Source of the DNA: Polycyclovorans sp002706265
GTDB taxonomy: Bacteria > Pseudomonadota > Gammaproteobacteria > Nevskiales > Nevskiaceae
Reading direction: 5' to 3'
Assembly: GCA_963973915.1 (NCBI GenBank)
Contig: CAXBBM010000001.1
Coordinates: forward strand, 281,689 to 345,688
DNA: 64,000 bases
This document shows, piece by piece, positions 45,131-51,942 of this stretch. Under the pieces are notes generated by a model. That model made no database searches and was not told the DNA's origin. It worked only from the letters and a program-made list of their open reading frames with translations. Within the stretch, counting starts at the first letter, position 1. Each line of letters begins with the position of its first letter. Position numbers and translations under genes: made by a program.

Positions 45131-46246
45131 ATGACCACCCCTCTTGTCAATATTTCGGCCCGGACGCTGCGCGCCCTGGCCGTGACCCTCCTTGGCGGCG
45201 CGTCGCTCGGAGCTGCGGCGACCGAGGGCAGCTACGTCGCGCCGATGGCCTCGTATGTGATCGCCGACGAAGACCGCCTCACCGATGACGCGTTCGGCGG
45301 CGCGCTGGCCTTTGGTCGACGGTTCTCATCCGCCTTCGGGGCGGAACTGCGCGGCAGCTACCTGGACTACGGCGACACCGACGAAACCGGCGCGCTGTGC
45401 CAGCCGCTCAATATTGGCTGCACGAGCCGCAGTGTCTCCCTGACTGCGGCGGGCCTGGGCCTCAACTATTACGTGGGCGGTGGCGGGCTGTATGTGCACC
45501 TCGACGCCATGGGCGGCGATCACGGGAAATACCACGCCGGCCTGGGCTATGACTTCGGCAGCTTCAAACGTTTCGCGCTGCGCGCCGAGGCGCTGTATCT
45601 CCGCAGCGAAAGCTTCGACGAGCCGCGCTTTAACCTGGGCGTGCGCCTTCCCATTGGCAGCAAGGCCGCGGTACGCGTCGCTGCAGCCCCCATACCCACT
45701 GCCACGCCGCAGCCGGTTCGGGTCGTTGCGCCTCCCCCCTGCGAGCTGCCGCCGCCGGGTGAGTCACTGAACCTGACCAACTGCAAGATCGACGACCGCA
45801 TCGTGCTGGAGGGTTTGGAGTTTGAAATTGACAGCGCCGAGATCCGTTCCGATGAGCGCGACATCCTTGACCTCTTGGCCAAAGAGCTGCGCGAGCGGCG
45901 CGAGATCAAGGTGGCCATCCACGGCCATACCGACAGCACCGCATCAGACGAGTACAACCAAACGCTATCGGAGCGCCGCGCGGATGCCGTCAAAACCTAT
46001 CTGGCCGAAGAGGGCGTGGCCATAGACCGCATAAGCACCCGCGGCTTTGGTGAAAGCATGCCCATCGCCGACAACGACACGGACGAAGGGCGCGCGCGCA
46101 ACCGCCGGGTTGAGCTGGTGATCACCGAGCGGGTCCCGGGGCCCCGGTCGGAGAGTCCTGCCGCGATGCCCACACCCAACCCTGGGGCACTGGCGGTAGA
46201 CACGCCTATGGCGGCCCCCACCCCCATCGACGCCGCTACGGATTGA
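45131..46246 (+). CDS. OmpA-family outer membrane protein
   Basis: 371 residues. After a signal sequence (ending near LGAAATEG) an eight-strand-like beta-barrel domain of about 160 residues is followed by a Pro-rich linker (PIPTATPQPVRVVAPPP) and a peptidoglycan-binding OmpA domain with HGHTDSTASDEYNQTLSERRA and GFGESMPIADN. A Pro/Ala tail follows. It probably tethers the outer membrane to the wall. It starts 27 bp after the T tract of leader B, and is divergent from the TPR/RND operon. Confidence 0.9.
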   Translation: MTTPLVNISARTLRALAVTLLGGASLGAAATEGSYVAPMASYVIADEDRLTDDAFGGALAFGRRFSSAFGAELRGSYLDYGDTDETGALCQPLNIGCTSRSVSLTAAGLGLNYYVGGGGLYVHLDAMGGDHGKYHAGLGYDFGSFKRFALRAEALYLRSESFDEPRFNLGVRLPIGSKAAVRVAAAPIPTATPQPVRVVAPPPCELPPPGESLNLTNCKIDDRIVLEGLEFEIDSAEIRSDERDILDLLAKELRERREIKVAIHGHTDSTASDEYNQTLSERRADAVKTYLAEEGVAIDRISTRGFGESMPIADNDTDEGRARNRRVELVITERVPGPRSESPAAMPTPNPGALAVDTPMAAPTPIDAATD

Positions 46247-46253
46247 GCCGGCC

Positions 46254-46616
46254 ATGTCCGAGCTGATGCTGGAGGGCGAGATGATCTACAACAAGAACTG
46301 CATGGTTTGCCACCAGTCCACGGGCATGGGCGCACCGCCGGGAGGCCCGTCCCTCGTCGGCAGCGCCATGGTCACCGGCCCGGCTGCGGCGCAAATCGCA
46401 CAGGTGCCGCAGGGCAAGGGCGTCATGCCCAGCTTCGCTGACGACCTGAGCGATGCCGACATTGCCTCCATCATCACCTCTACCCACAATTACCCGCAAT
46501 CAGTGGGGCAGCAAGGCGGGCGTGGGGCAGCCCGAGGAGGTCGCCGAACAGCGCTGACGCGCCGGATTCGGTTTTTATTGATCAACCTGATCCTTTGCAC
46601 CAAAGGAGCTACTCCA
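46254..46616 (+). pseudogene. Frameshifted C-terminal cytochrome c domain of a CoxB-like protein
   Basis: The frame starts MSELMLEGEMIYNKNCMVCHQ without a signal or membrane part, then GPSLVGSAMVTGPAAAQIA, VMPSFADDLSDADIASIIT, which matches the C-terminal cytochrome c domain of cytochrome c oxidase subunit II. At about 46486-46505 a 10-bp imperfect repeat (TACCCACAAT/TACCCGCAAT) shifts the frame; without it the protein would continue TRNQWGSKAGVGQPEEVAEQR and stop near 46555, as expected for the family. With the insertion the frame stays open into the cupredoxin gene. Probably non-functional. Confidence 0.75.
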
Positions 46617-47000
46617 ATGACGCTCAAGCTCCCCACCACGGCTTATCGCAGGACACTGTTGCCGACGCTGGCGGTCAGCGCGTTCATCGCCGGGTTTGGC
46701 GGTACGGCCCTCGCCGGCCCCACCGACGTGAGTCCACCCACCGTGACCACCGGCAAACAGGCCAGCATCCAGATCGTCGACTTCATGAAGTTCACCGAAG
46801 AAGAGCTGACCGTGGATGCCGGCACCACGGTGACCTGGACCAACCTCGATGGCTCCAACCACAAGCTGGTCGTCGACGGCGCCCAAAGCGGGCGCATGAA
46901 CATGAACGCCCAGTGGTCGCACACCTTCGATACCCCCGGCACCTTTCCCTTTGCCTGCGGCCTGCACCCGCGGATGAAAGGCACGATCACCGTGCAGTAG
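46617..47000 (+). CDS. Cupredoxin (plastocyanin-like), copy 1
   Basis: 127 residues; signal peptide ends TALAGPTD. The mature domain of about 95 residues is a type-1 copper protein with ligands H82 (GSNHKL), C114, H117 and M120 (ACGLHPRMKG). It would carry single electrons in the periplasm. The ATG has AAAGGAG upstream. Its own upstream region lacks the sigma-54 promoter and leader found before copy 2, so it is probably transcribed from promoter B through the OmpA gene. The frame is also open upstream into the cytochrome remnant. Confidence 0.93.
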   Translation: MTLKLPTTAYRRTLLPTLAVSAFIAGFGGTALAGPTDVSPPTVTTGKQASIQIVDFMKFTEEELTVDAGTTVTWTNLDGSNHKLVVDGAQSGRMNMNAQWSHTFDTPGTFPFACGLHPRMKGTITVQ

Positions 47001-47013
47001 TGCTTTACCCACA

Positions 47014-47045
47014 CCCCCTCCCGCCCGCGGGAGGGGGTTTTTTTT
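47014..47045 (+). terminator. Intrinsic terminator after cupredoxin copy 1
   Basis: Eleven-base-pair stem CCCCCTCCCGC/GCGGGAGGGGG with a two-base spacer, followed by eight T. It closes the B transcript before the next promoter. Confidence 0.92.
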
Positions 47046-47105
47046 GTCTCAGGGTTCGCCTGGCTGAATTTGCAACTTCCCAACCGCTCCCAAAACCGTC
47101 GTTCA

Positions 47106-47120
47106 GCACATTAATGGTGC
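47106..47120 (+). promoter_or_regulatory. NtrC-like enhancer site upstream of promoter C1
   Basis: GCACATTAATGGTGC matches the NtrC site GCAC-N6-GGTGC in both halves. It lies about 150-165 bp before the predicted start at 47272, a usual enhancer distance. Confidence 0.65.
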
Positions 47121-47244
47121 GGTGCCGCACTTTGTTGGATCGCATCGATTGTCAGGCATCCAAGATCCGGATTCATCCGCTGAATCCAATTACGTCTGAA
47201 ATTCCCATATTGTTGTTTTTATGAGCTTTTATTATCAACGAAGA

Positions 47245-47261
47245 TTGGCACGCGACTTGCT
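47245..47261 (+). promoter_or_regulatory. Sigma-54 promoter C1
   Basis: TTGGCACGCGACTTGCT is a near-perfect -24/-12 element with ten bases between GG (47247) and GC (47259). Predicted start near 47272. Confidence 0.9.
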
Positions 47262-47274
47262 TACTCGGTATTGA

Positions 47275-47379
47275 GCGCTACCGCTGGCGTCTCACTGACT
47301 GCACCGGACCGGCAATGCTGCTGCTCCACATGACAACGAAGTCCGCATCCCTGTGCCAATCAGGGGTGTGGACTTTTTT
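47275..47379 (+). promoter_or_regulatory. ANTAR-type leader RNA with attenuator (unit C1)
   Basis: P1 at 47310-47323 (CGGC, loop AATGCT, GCTG); P2 at 47332-47343 (GAC, loop AACGAA, GTC); terminator at 47341-47379 with a 13-bp stem (GTCCGCATCCCTG with CAGGGGTGTGGAC, two G-T pairs) and six T. A further hairpin at 47275-47290 (GCGCT, loop ACCGCT, GGCGT) also has A1/G4. P2 overlaps the terminator stem by GTC. Confidence 0.82.
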
Positions 47380-47451
47380 ATGCCCGCATTTTCTGCGCAT
47401 CGACATCGACAATTGATCAACCTGATCCTTTACACCATAGGAGTTACTCCA

Positions 47452-47835
47452 ATGACGCTCAAGCTCCCCACCACGGCTTATCGCAGGACACTGTTGCCGA
47501 CGCTGGCGGTCAGCGCGTTCATCGCCGGGTTTGGCGGTACGGCCCTCGCCGGCCCCACCGACGTGAGTCCACCCACCGTGACCACCGGCAAACAGGCCAG
47601 CATCCAGATCGTCGACTTCATGAAGTTCACCGAAGAAGAGCTGACCGTGGATGCCGGCACCACGGTGACCTGGACCAACCTCGATGGCTCCAACCACAAG
47701 CTGGTCGTCGACGGCGCCCAAAGCGGGCGCATGAACATGAACGCCCAGTGGTCGCACACCTTCGATACCCCCGGCACCTTTCCCTTTGCCTGCGGCCTGC
47801 ACCCGCGGATGAAAGGCACGATCACCGTGCAGTAG
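47452..47835 (+). CDS. Cupredoxin (plastocyanin-like), copy 2
   Basis: Encodes the same 127-residue protein as copy 1, including the signal peptide and the copper ligands H82, C114, H117 and M120. Unlike copy 1 it has its own sigma-54 promoter and ANTAR-type leader directly upstream, so it is the copy whose supply should follow that switch. A longer frame starting at 47353 lies inside the terminator hairpin and is not a likely start; AGGAG precedes the ATG at 47452. Confidence 0.93.
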   Translation: MTLKLPTTAYRRTLLPTLAVSAFIAGFGGTALAGPTDVSPPTVTTGKQASIQIVDFMKFTEEELTVDAGTTVTWTNLDGSNHKLVVDGAQSGRMNMNAQWSHTFDTPGTFPFACGLHPRMKGTITVQ

Positions 47836-47848
47836 TGCTTTACCCACA

Positions 47849-47880
47849 CCCCCTCCCGCCCGCGGGAGGGGGTTTTTTTT
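47849..47880 (+). terminator. Intrinsic terminator after cupredoxin copy 2
   Basis: Same 11-bp stem and T tract as the terminator after copy 1, as part of the tandem duplication. Confidence 0.92.
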
Positions 47881-47940
47881 GTCTCAGGGTTCGCCTGGCT
47901 GAATTTGCAACTTCCCAACCGCTCCCAAAACCGTCGTTCA

Positions 47941-47955
47941 GCACATTAATGGTGC
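47941..47955 (+). promoter_or_regulatory. NtrC-like enhancer site upstream of promoter C2
   Basis: Second copy of GCACATTAATGGTGC, about 150-165 bp before the predicted start near 48107. Confidence 0.65.
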
Positions 47956-48079
47956 GGTGCCGCACTTTGTTGGATCGCATCGATTGTCAGGCATCCAAGA
48001 TCCGGATTCATCCGCTGAATCCAATTACGTCTGAAATTCCCATATTGTTGTTTTTATGAGCTTTTATTATCAACGAAGA

Positions 48080-48096
48080 TTGGCACGCGACTTGCT
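48080..48096 (+). promoter_or_regulatory. Sigma-54 promoter C2
   Basis: Duplicate of C1: TTGGCACGCGACTTGCT with GG at 48082 and GC at 48094. It now drives the DUF3034 gene and what follows. Confidence 0.9.
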
Positions 48097-48109
48097 TACT
48101 CGGTATTGA

Positions 48110-48214
48110 GCGCTACCGCTGGCGTCTCACTGACTGCACCGGACCGGCAATGCTGCTGCTCCACATGACAACGAAGTCCGCATCCCTGTGCCAATCAGGG
48201 GTGTGGACTTTTTT
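48110..48214 (+). promoter_or_regulatory. ANTAR-type leader RNA with attenuator (unit C2)
   Basis: Identical to leader C1 over the hairpins: P1 48145-48158, P2 48167-48178, terminator 48176-48214 with six T. About 77 bases separate it from the DUF3034 start codon, including a GGCGCC-N4-GGCGCC repeat at 48256-48271. Confidence 0.82.
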
Positions 48215-48291
48215 ATGCCCGCATTTTTTGCACATCGACATCGACATCGACATTGGCGCCCTATGGCGCCCCATAACGAGGGAGTTTCCAA

Positions 48292-49329
48292 ATGAACCCA
48301 GTGAGCAACTTCAGCAAGCGACCCACCCCCAAAACTCTGCTTTTGGGCATCTGCCTCATGTTGTGGTCCTTTGCAGCGTGGAGCCAGTACGACGATGGGA
48401 AAGTTTTGCTGACTGGCGGTGTGGGCAGCATCGACGGCGCAGGTGGTGGTGGCATCACGCCATGGGCGGTCATCAACGGGTACGGGACCCGCGATGGCAT
48501 TAATGCCGGCGTGCGTTACACCTTCGCCTATTTACCGGACTACAGCCTCAATTCCATCAGTCTCAATATAGGTTTCTATGATCGTTTGGAACTGTCATAC
48601 GCCTACAGCGTCCTCCCCACCGGCGGCACCTTCGACACACTCGGCCTCGTATTCGATCTGCTCAACGACATCGTCGCTACGGGTATCGAGCCCTTCAACA
48701 CCACCATCAAGATGGATATCTATGGCGCCAAGCTGCGGCTGTTCGGCGATGCGGTCTACAACTCGCAGAGCCTGATTCCACAGGTGGCGATCGGCGGCTT
48801 CTACAAGGAGAACAAGAACAAGGTGCTGCTGAAAACCCTGCAAGCGAACAAGGCGAAGGATTGGGAAGGCTACATCTCCGCTACCAAGATCTTCTTCCCC
48901 ATCAGCACGCTCTTCAATGTCACGGCCCGTTACACATCGGCGAACCAGACCGGTCTGACCGGCTTCGGGGGCGGCGACAAGAACGACCGGGAGATCCGCT
49001 TCGAGGGTTCCATCGCTCACCTGCTCAACAAGCGGACGGCGGTTGGCGTCGAGTACGCGCAGCACGGCGACAACCTCGACGACCGCAGCGTTGCACTGGG
49101 GAACGAGGGCAACATCAATCTGACTCCCGTCACAAATCTGCTCAGCGGTCTGGGGCTCAACATCGGCAACACGCTGACGCAGCTCGACGAGAGCGACTGG
49201 ATGGATGTGTTCGTCGCCTTCGCGCCGAGCAAGAATCTGTCATTCACCTTCGCCTACGCCATGCTCGGAAACATCACGCTCACGCCTGAGCAACACGGCT
49301 TCTATGCCTCGTTCCAAGCGTCCTTCTAG
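48292..49329 (+). CDS. DUF3034 family outer-membrane protein
   Basis: 345 residues; GGGAG lies before the ATG. Signal sequence ends FAAWSQYDD. The mature start (GKVLLTGGVGSIDGAGGGGITPWAVI) and repeated amphipathic strands with aromatic ends (VRYTFAYLPDYSL, NVTARYTSANQTG, FYASFQASF as the last strand with C-terminal Phe) indicate a DUF3034 beta-barrel. No function is assigned to the family; a pore or adhesin role is possible. It is first in the unit under promoter C2. Confidence 0.85.
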   Translation: MNPVSNFSKRPTPKTLLLGICLMLWSFAAWSQYDDGKVLLTGGVGSIDGAGGGGITPWAVINGYGTRDGINAGVRYTFAYLPDYSLNSISLNIGFYDRLELSYAYSVLPTGGTFDTLGLVFDLLNDIVATGIEPFNTTIKMDIYGAKLRLFGDAVYNSQSLIPQVAIGGFYKENKNKVLLKTLQANKAKDWEGYISATKIFFPISTLFNVTARYTSANQTGLTGFGGGDKNDREIRFEGSIAHLLNKRTAVGVEYAQHGDNLDDRSVALGNEGNINLTPVTNLLSGLGLNIGNTLTQLDESDWMDVFVAFAPSKNLSFTFAYAMLGNITLTPEQHGFYASFQASF

Positions 49330-49425
49330 TGTTGTACATCGGCTTGGGGTCAACGAGCCCCCCCCGCTTTAGTAGCCCCGAGTCGATTTTTATCCACATC
49401 TCAAATGTCTATCAGGAGATTATCC

Positions 49426-49923
49426 ATGACGTTCAAGTCAACTTTAAAAGGCACCGCTACTGGCGCCGCTTTAATATTCGCGGTCAGTGGTTTTCACACT
49501 GCGCTGGCGCAAGACGGACCGCCATTTGGCGAGTCCGGAAAAGCCAAAGCTTTCCCCGGAATTCCTGAAGGGACCGTCGAAGCCATGGGCGGTGAGGCGG
49601 GCATAAATCTTTGGGTCAAACAGCTCTTTCACTACATTCTGCTGGATTACCGCATCGCCCCAATCTTCATTGAACACGGCAATATCGAGCGACAGATTGC
49701 ACTTAACACGCAGTTGGTGCAGCGCGTACTCGGTGCCGGCAACGAGTATCTCGGGGCCAGCATGAGCGCCGCTCACGGTGACCTGGGCATCACCATGGAA
49801 GAATTTAACGCCGTGGTTGAAGCCGCTTATAACGCCTGTGATGCGGTCAGTTTCCACTATTACCAGTGCAACCAGATCATCGCCGGTTTGGCGCCTTTTA
49901 CTTTCGACATCGTCACTCAATAG
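49426..49923 (+). CDS. Exported truncated hemoglobin (group 1-like)
   Basis: 165 residues with AGGAG before the ATG. The first 29 residues form a Sec signal (ending TALAQDG), so this globin should work in the periplasm, which is unusual because most truncated hemoglobins are cytoplasmic. The globin part shows EAMGGEAGINLWV, YRIAPIFIEHGNIERQ and AAHGDLGITMEEFN, where H117 is the likely heme-binding His. Possible roles are oxygen or NO binding or electron transfer. It follows the DUF3034 gene by 96 bp. Confidence 0.82.
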   Translation: MTFKSTLKGTATGAALIFAVSGFHTALAQDGPPFGESGKAKAFPGIPEGTVEAMGGEAGINLWVKQLFHYILLDYRIAPIFIEHGNIERQIALNTQLVQRVLGAGNEYLGASMSAAHGDLGITMEEFNAVVEAAYNACDAVSFHYYQCNQIIAGLAPFTFDIVTQ

Positions 49924-50079
49924 TTTTGGCAGCGCCACAAAAGGGGTGCGCGGCAGATGCTTTGGCGCTTTTAGTTTCTAGCCCGCCAAGGCGCTGCCGG
50001 GCATTTCTTTCCGGTTCATTTTTGCCAGTTGCATTAATCACCTTTGGCGCCTCTGAAAAACGCCGCGAGCGAAGCTCAA

Positions 50080-50105
50080 TTCGCATTTCGCCGGAATGCG
50101 AAATG
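50080..50105 (+). repeat. Overlapping alternative inverted repeats
   Basis: Two mutually exclusive 8-bp stems share this sequence: CATTTCGC with GCGAAATG, and TTCGCATT with AATGCGAA. It lies in the 233-bp gap between the hemoglobin and FMN-binding genes, which otherwise shows no gene, promoter match or T tract. Either a folding RNA or a protein-binding site. Confidence 0.4.
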
Positions 50106-50156
50106 ACGAGCGCAGTCGTTTTGCAGAAAGTTCCTATAAACACCGGACAAAGGATC

Positions 50157-50795
50157 ATGAACTCCTCCAACCCGCAAGAAAGTATTGCCACGTCTGATCA
50201 AGAGCCCACAACTCCCTCTAGAACGTTTATCAGTATCCTTCTCCGCTCAGCCTTATCCATATTTTCCGCGCGCACGTTGGGTCTTTTGAGCGCAGCGATC
50301 ATTGGCAATGCGTCGGCCGCTAAAGAAGATCGCTTTGCCTTTTATTTTTATTTTCACGAACCCGAAGATTTTCTCTCGGAAAGCTTCAACGGCAACCCGC
50401 CAGCACCTGCGGTGCTGCAATTCGACAACAGCAATAAAGAAGTTGTGCGCGAGGTATTTGAGCGTTACTACCCGGCCCCACGCATACGCTACTGGAGCGC
50501 CGACGGCTACACCGCGTGGATCTTCGATGACGTCGGCAAAGAGGGCTATCAACCCACCACCAGCGCCTTCCTGGTGAAAGACGGCCAGATCATCGATGCG
50601 CGCGTGCTGGTCTATCGCGAATCGCGCGGCCAAGAGGTGGGTGAAGAGTTCTTTCTTGAGCAGCTTGAGGGCGCCCGCTCCAACGGCAAAAGGCTCACCC
50701 AAGAAGTTGACGCCATCACCGGCGCCACCGAGTCGGTCTACATGATGCAACGCATGGCCCGTACCGCCATTGCGTTGGACGGGCTGGTGGACTGA
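50157..50795 (+). CDS. FMN-binding domain protein (NosR/RnfG-like domain)
   Basis: 212 residues from ATG 50157 (AAAGGATC upstream). A membrane or signal helix at about 25-53 is followed by a periplasmic domain. The C-terminal EVDAITGATESVYMMQR contains the (S/T)GAT motif on which flavin is covalently attached in FMN_bind proteins. Such domains pass electrons across or along the membrane. A PepSY membrane protein follows after 5 bp, a common pairing. Confidence 0.83.
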   Translation: MNSSNPQESIATSDQEPTTPSRTFISILLRSALSIFSARTLGLLSAAIIGNASAAKEDRFAFYFYFHEPEDFLSESFNGNPPAPAVLQFDNSNKEVVREVFERYYPAPRIRYWSADGYTAWIFDDVGKEGYQPTTSAFLVKDGQIIDARVLVYRESRGQEVGEEFFLEQLEGARSNGKRLTQEVDAITGATESVYMMQRMARTAIALDGLVD

Positions 50796-50800
50796 ATCCA

Positions 50801-51685
50801 ATGCCTCAAACACAGCTAGAGACAAACCACAGCCCCCCCAAAGGCCGCCTGCGACACATCGTCCGAAACCGGCTACAGCGCTGGCGGTCGCGCGGCCCGC
50901 GGACAGCAGCGCCCCGTCGCAACCTCGGCATGTTTCTCCGCCAGTGGCACAAGCGGGCGGGCGTTGCGGCCTTCTTGTTCATGATCTGGCTGGGGGTCAG
51001 CGGCTTCCTCATCAACCAGAGTTCCGACTGGGGTTACGACACCACGCGCATCGACTGGAGCTGGATCACCGGCCTGTATGGCCTGCGCGCCTCGCCGCCG
51101 AGCGAGGGCTTTGCCAGCGACCCGTTCTGGCTGGTCAAAGCCGGGGACACCACCACGCTGAATGGCGTGGCCCTGACGTACGACACGCCCATGCCGCTGG
51201 GTTTTGTCGTCAGCACCGCAGGCGGGGAAGCCCTTTTGTATATGGCCACGCGCGAGTCGCTGTACCTGATGACCCCCGACGGCACGCTCTACGACCGACT
51301 CGATTCGCCCATCATCCCGCTGCGGGAGTTGCGACGCCTGGGCACCACCCCCAGCGCCGTGGTCATCGAAGGCCCCGAGCAGGCTTTTGGCAGCCCCGAT
51401 GGCGGCCTGAGCTGGTCACCGCTGGAACCCACTGCGCTGGCCGAAGTGCAGTGGTCCGAGAAAACCCCGCTGTCAGATGCCCAACGGACCGAGCTGGAGC
51501 CGTACTCACGGCCCAGCATGTCACTGGAACAAACCCTGCTCGACCTGCACAGCGGTCGCATCTTCGGCGACGTGGGGGTTTGGGTGGTAAACATCGTCGG
51601 CATCCTGGCCGTGTGGCTCGGCGTCAGCGGCGTGTGGATGACCTGGCGCATCAGTCGCCAGATGAATAGCCGTCGCAGGCCCTGA
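50801..51685 (+). CDS. PepSY-associated membrane protein
   Basis: 294 residues. An N-terminal basic stretch leads to FLRQWHKRAGVAAFLFMIWLGVSGFL, the first membrane helix of PepSY_TM proteins with its heme-type His, and the C-terminal helix is VWVVNIVGILAVWLGVSGVWM preceded by LLDLHSGR with another conserved His. The periplasmic part between contains beta-propeller-like segments. Together with the FMN-binding protein it probably forms a membrane electron path. Confidence 0.82.
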   Translation: MPQTQLETNHSPPKGRLRHIVRNRLQRWRSRGPRTAAPRRNLGMFLRQWHKRAGVAAFLFMIWLGVSGFLINQSSDWGYDTTRIDWSWITGLYGLRASPPSEGFASDPFWLVKAGDTTTLNGVALTYDTPMPLGFVVSTAGGEALLYMATRESLYLMTPDGTLYDRLDSPIIPLRELRRLGTTPSAVVIEGPEQAFGSPDGGLSWSPLEPTALAEVQWSEKTPLSDAQRTELEPYSRPSMSLEQTLLDLHSGRIFGDVGVWVVNIVGILAVWLGVSGVWMTWRISRQMNSRRRP

Positions 51686-51807
51686 TGGGCCAATCCATGC
51701 CCTTCCGGTGCAGGCGCCCTGCCCCAGGACAGGCCGGCGCCCCAGTGAGCGCCTCATCGCACCTGCGACCCATCGCAGTGCATCAAAACACGGACTGTTC
51801 CCGCCGC

Positions 51808-51823
51808 TGGCACAACTGTTGCT
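51808..51823 (+). promoter_or_regulatory. Sigma-54 promoter D
   Basis: TGGCACAACTGTTGCT matches the -24/-12 consensus with ten bases between GG (51809) and GC (51821). Predicted start near 51834. Confidence 0.87.
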
Positions 51824-51854
51824 GACGCACTAAAGCACTCACACAACGTTTCGT

Positions 51855-51927
51855 GCCAATGCCGGCCGGGCGTTTTGGACAACGACGTCCATCGATGCTC
51901 TTGCGGGCGTCGGTGGACTTTTTTTTT
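51855..51927 (+). promoter_or_regulatory. ANTAR-type leader RNA with attenuator (unit D)
   Basis: P1 at 51855-51866 (GCC, loop AATGCC, GGC); P2 at 51876-51891 (TGGAC, loop AACGAC, GTCCA); terminator at 51887-51927, 12-bp stem GTCCATCGATGC/GCGTCGGTGGAC and nine T. Five bases (GTCCA) are shared by P2 and the terminator stem, so the two folds exclude one another. P2 is the same 14-base GGAC-AACGAC-GTCC as in leader A, over 7 kb away and on the other strand. Confidence 0.85.
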
Positions 51928-51942
51928 GGGAGCCGGTTGCAG

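Larger units (their letters stand above)
46577..48246 (+). repeat. 835-bp tandem direct duplication
   Basis: Positions 46577-47411 and 47412-48246 are the same sequence apart from a few bases next to the junctions. Each copy holds a ribosome site, a cupredoxin gene, a terminator, about 60 bp, an NtrC-like site, a sigma-54 promoter and an ANTAR-type leader. The two encoded proteins are identical, so the duplication is recent or kept alike by conversion. Differences are seen just before each ATG (three bases) and at the distal end around TCGACATCGACAT. Confidence 0.93.

Noticed and set aside
47353..47451. Cupredoxin copy 2 starting at 47353
   Set aside because: The start would be in the terminator hairpin; the signal peptide begins at 47452 in both copies, with a ribosome site in front.
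48232..48256. Short repeat TCGACA units near 48236 as a microsatellite of interest
   Set aside because: Only three to four units and located at the duplication junction; it explains slippage there but no further structure was found.
51853..51942. Longer start for the flavoprotein gene (frame open from 51853)
   Set aside because: This part lies across P1, P2 and the terminator of leader D and reads as no known N-terminus; the NirB-like fold starts right after ATG 51943.
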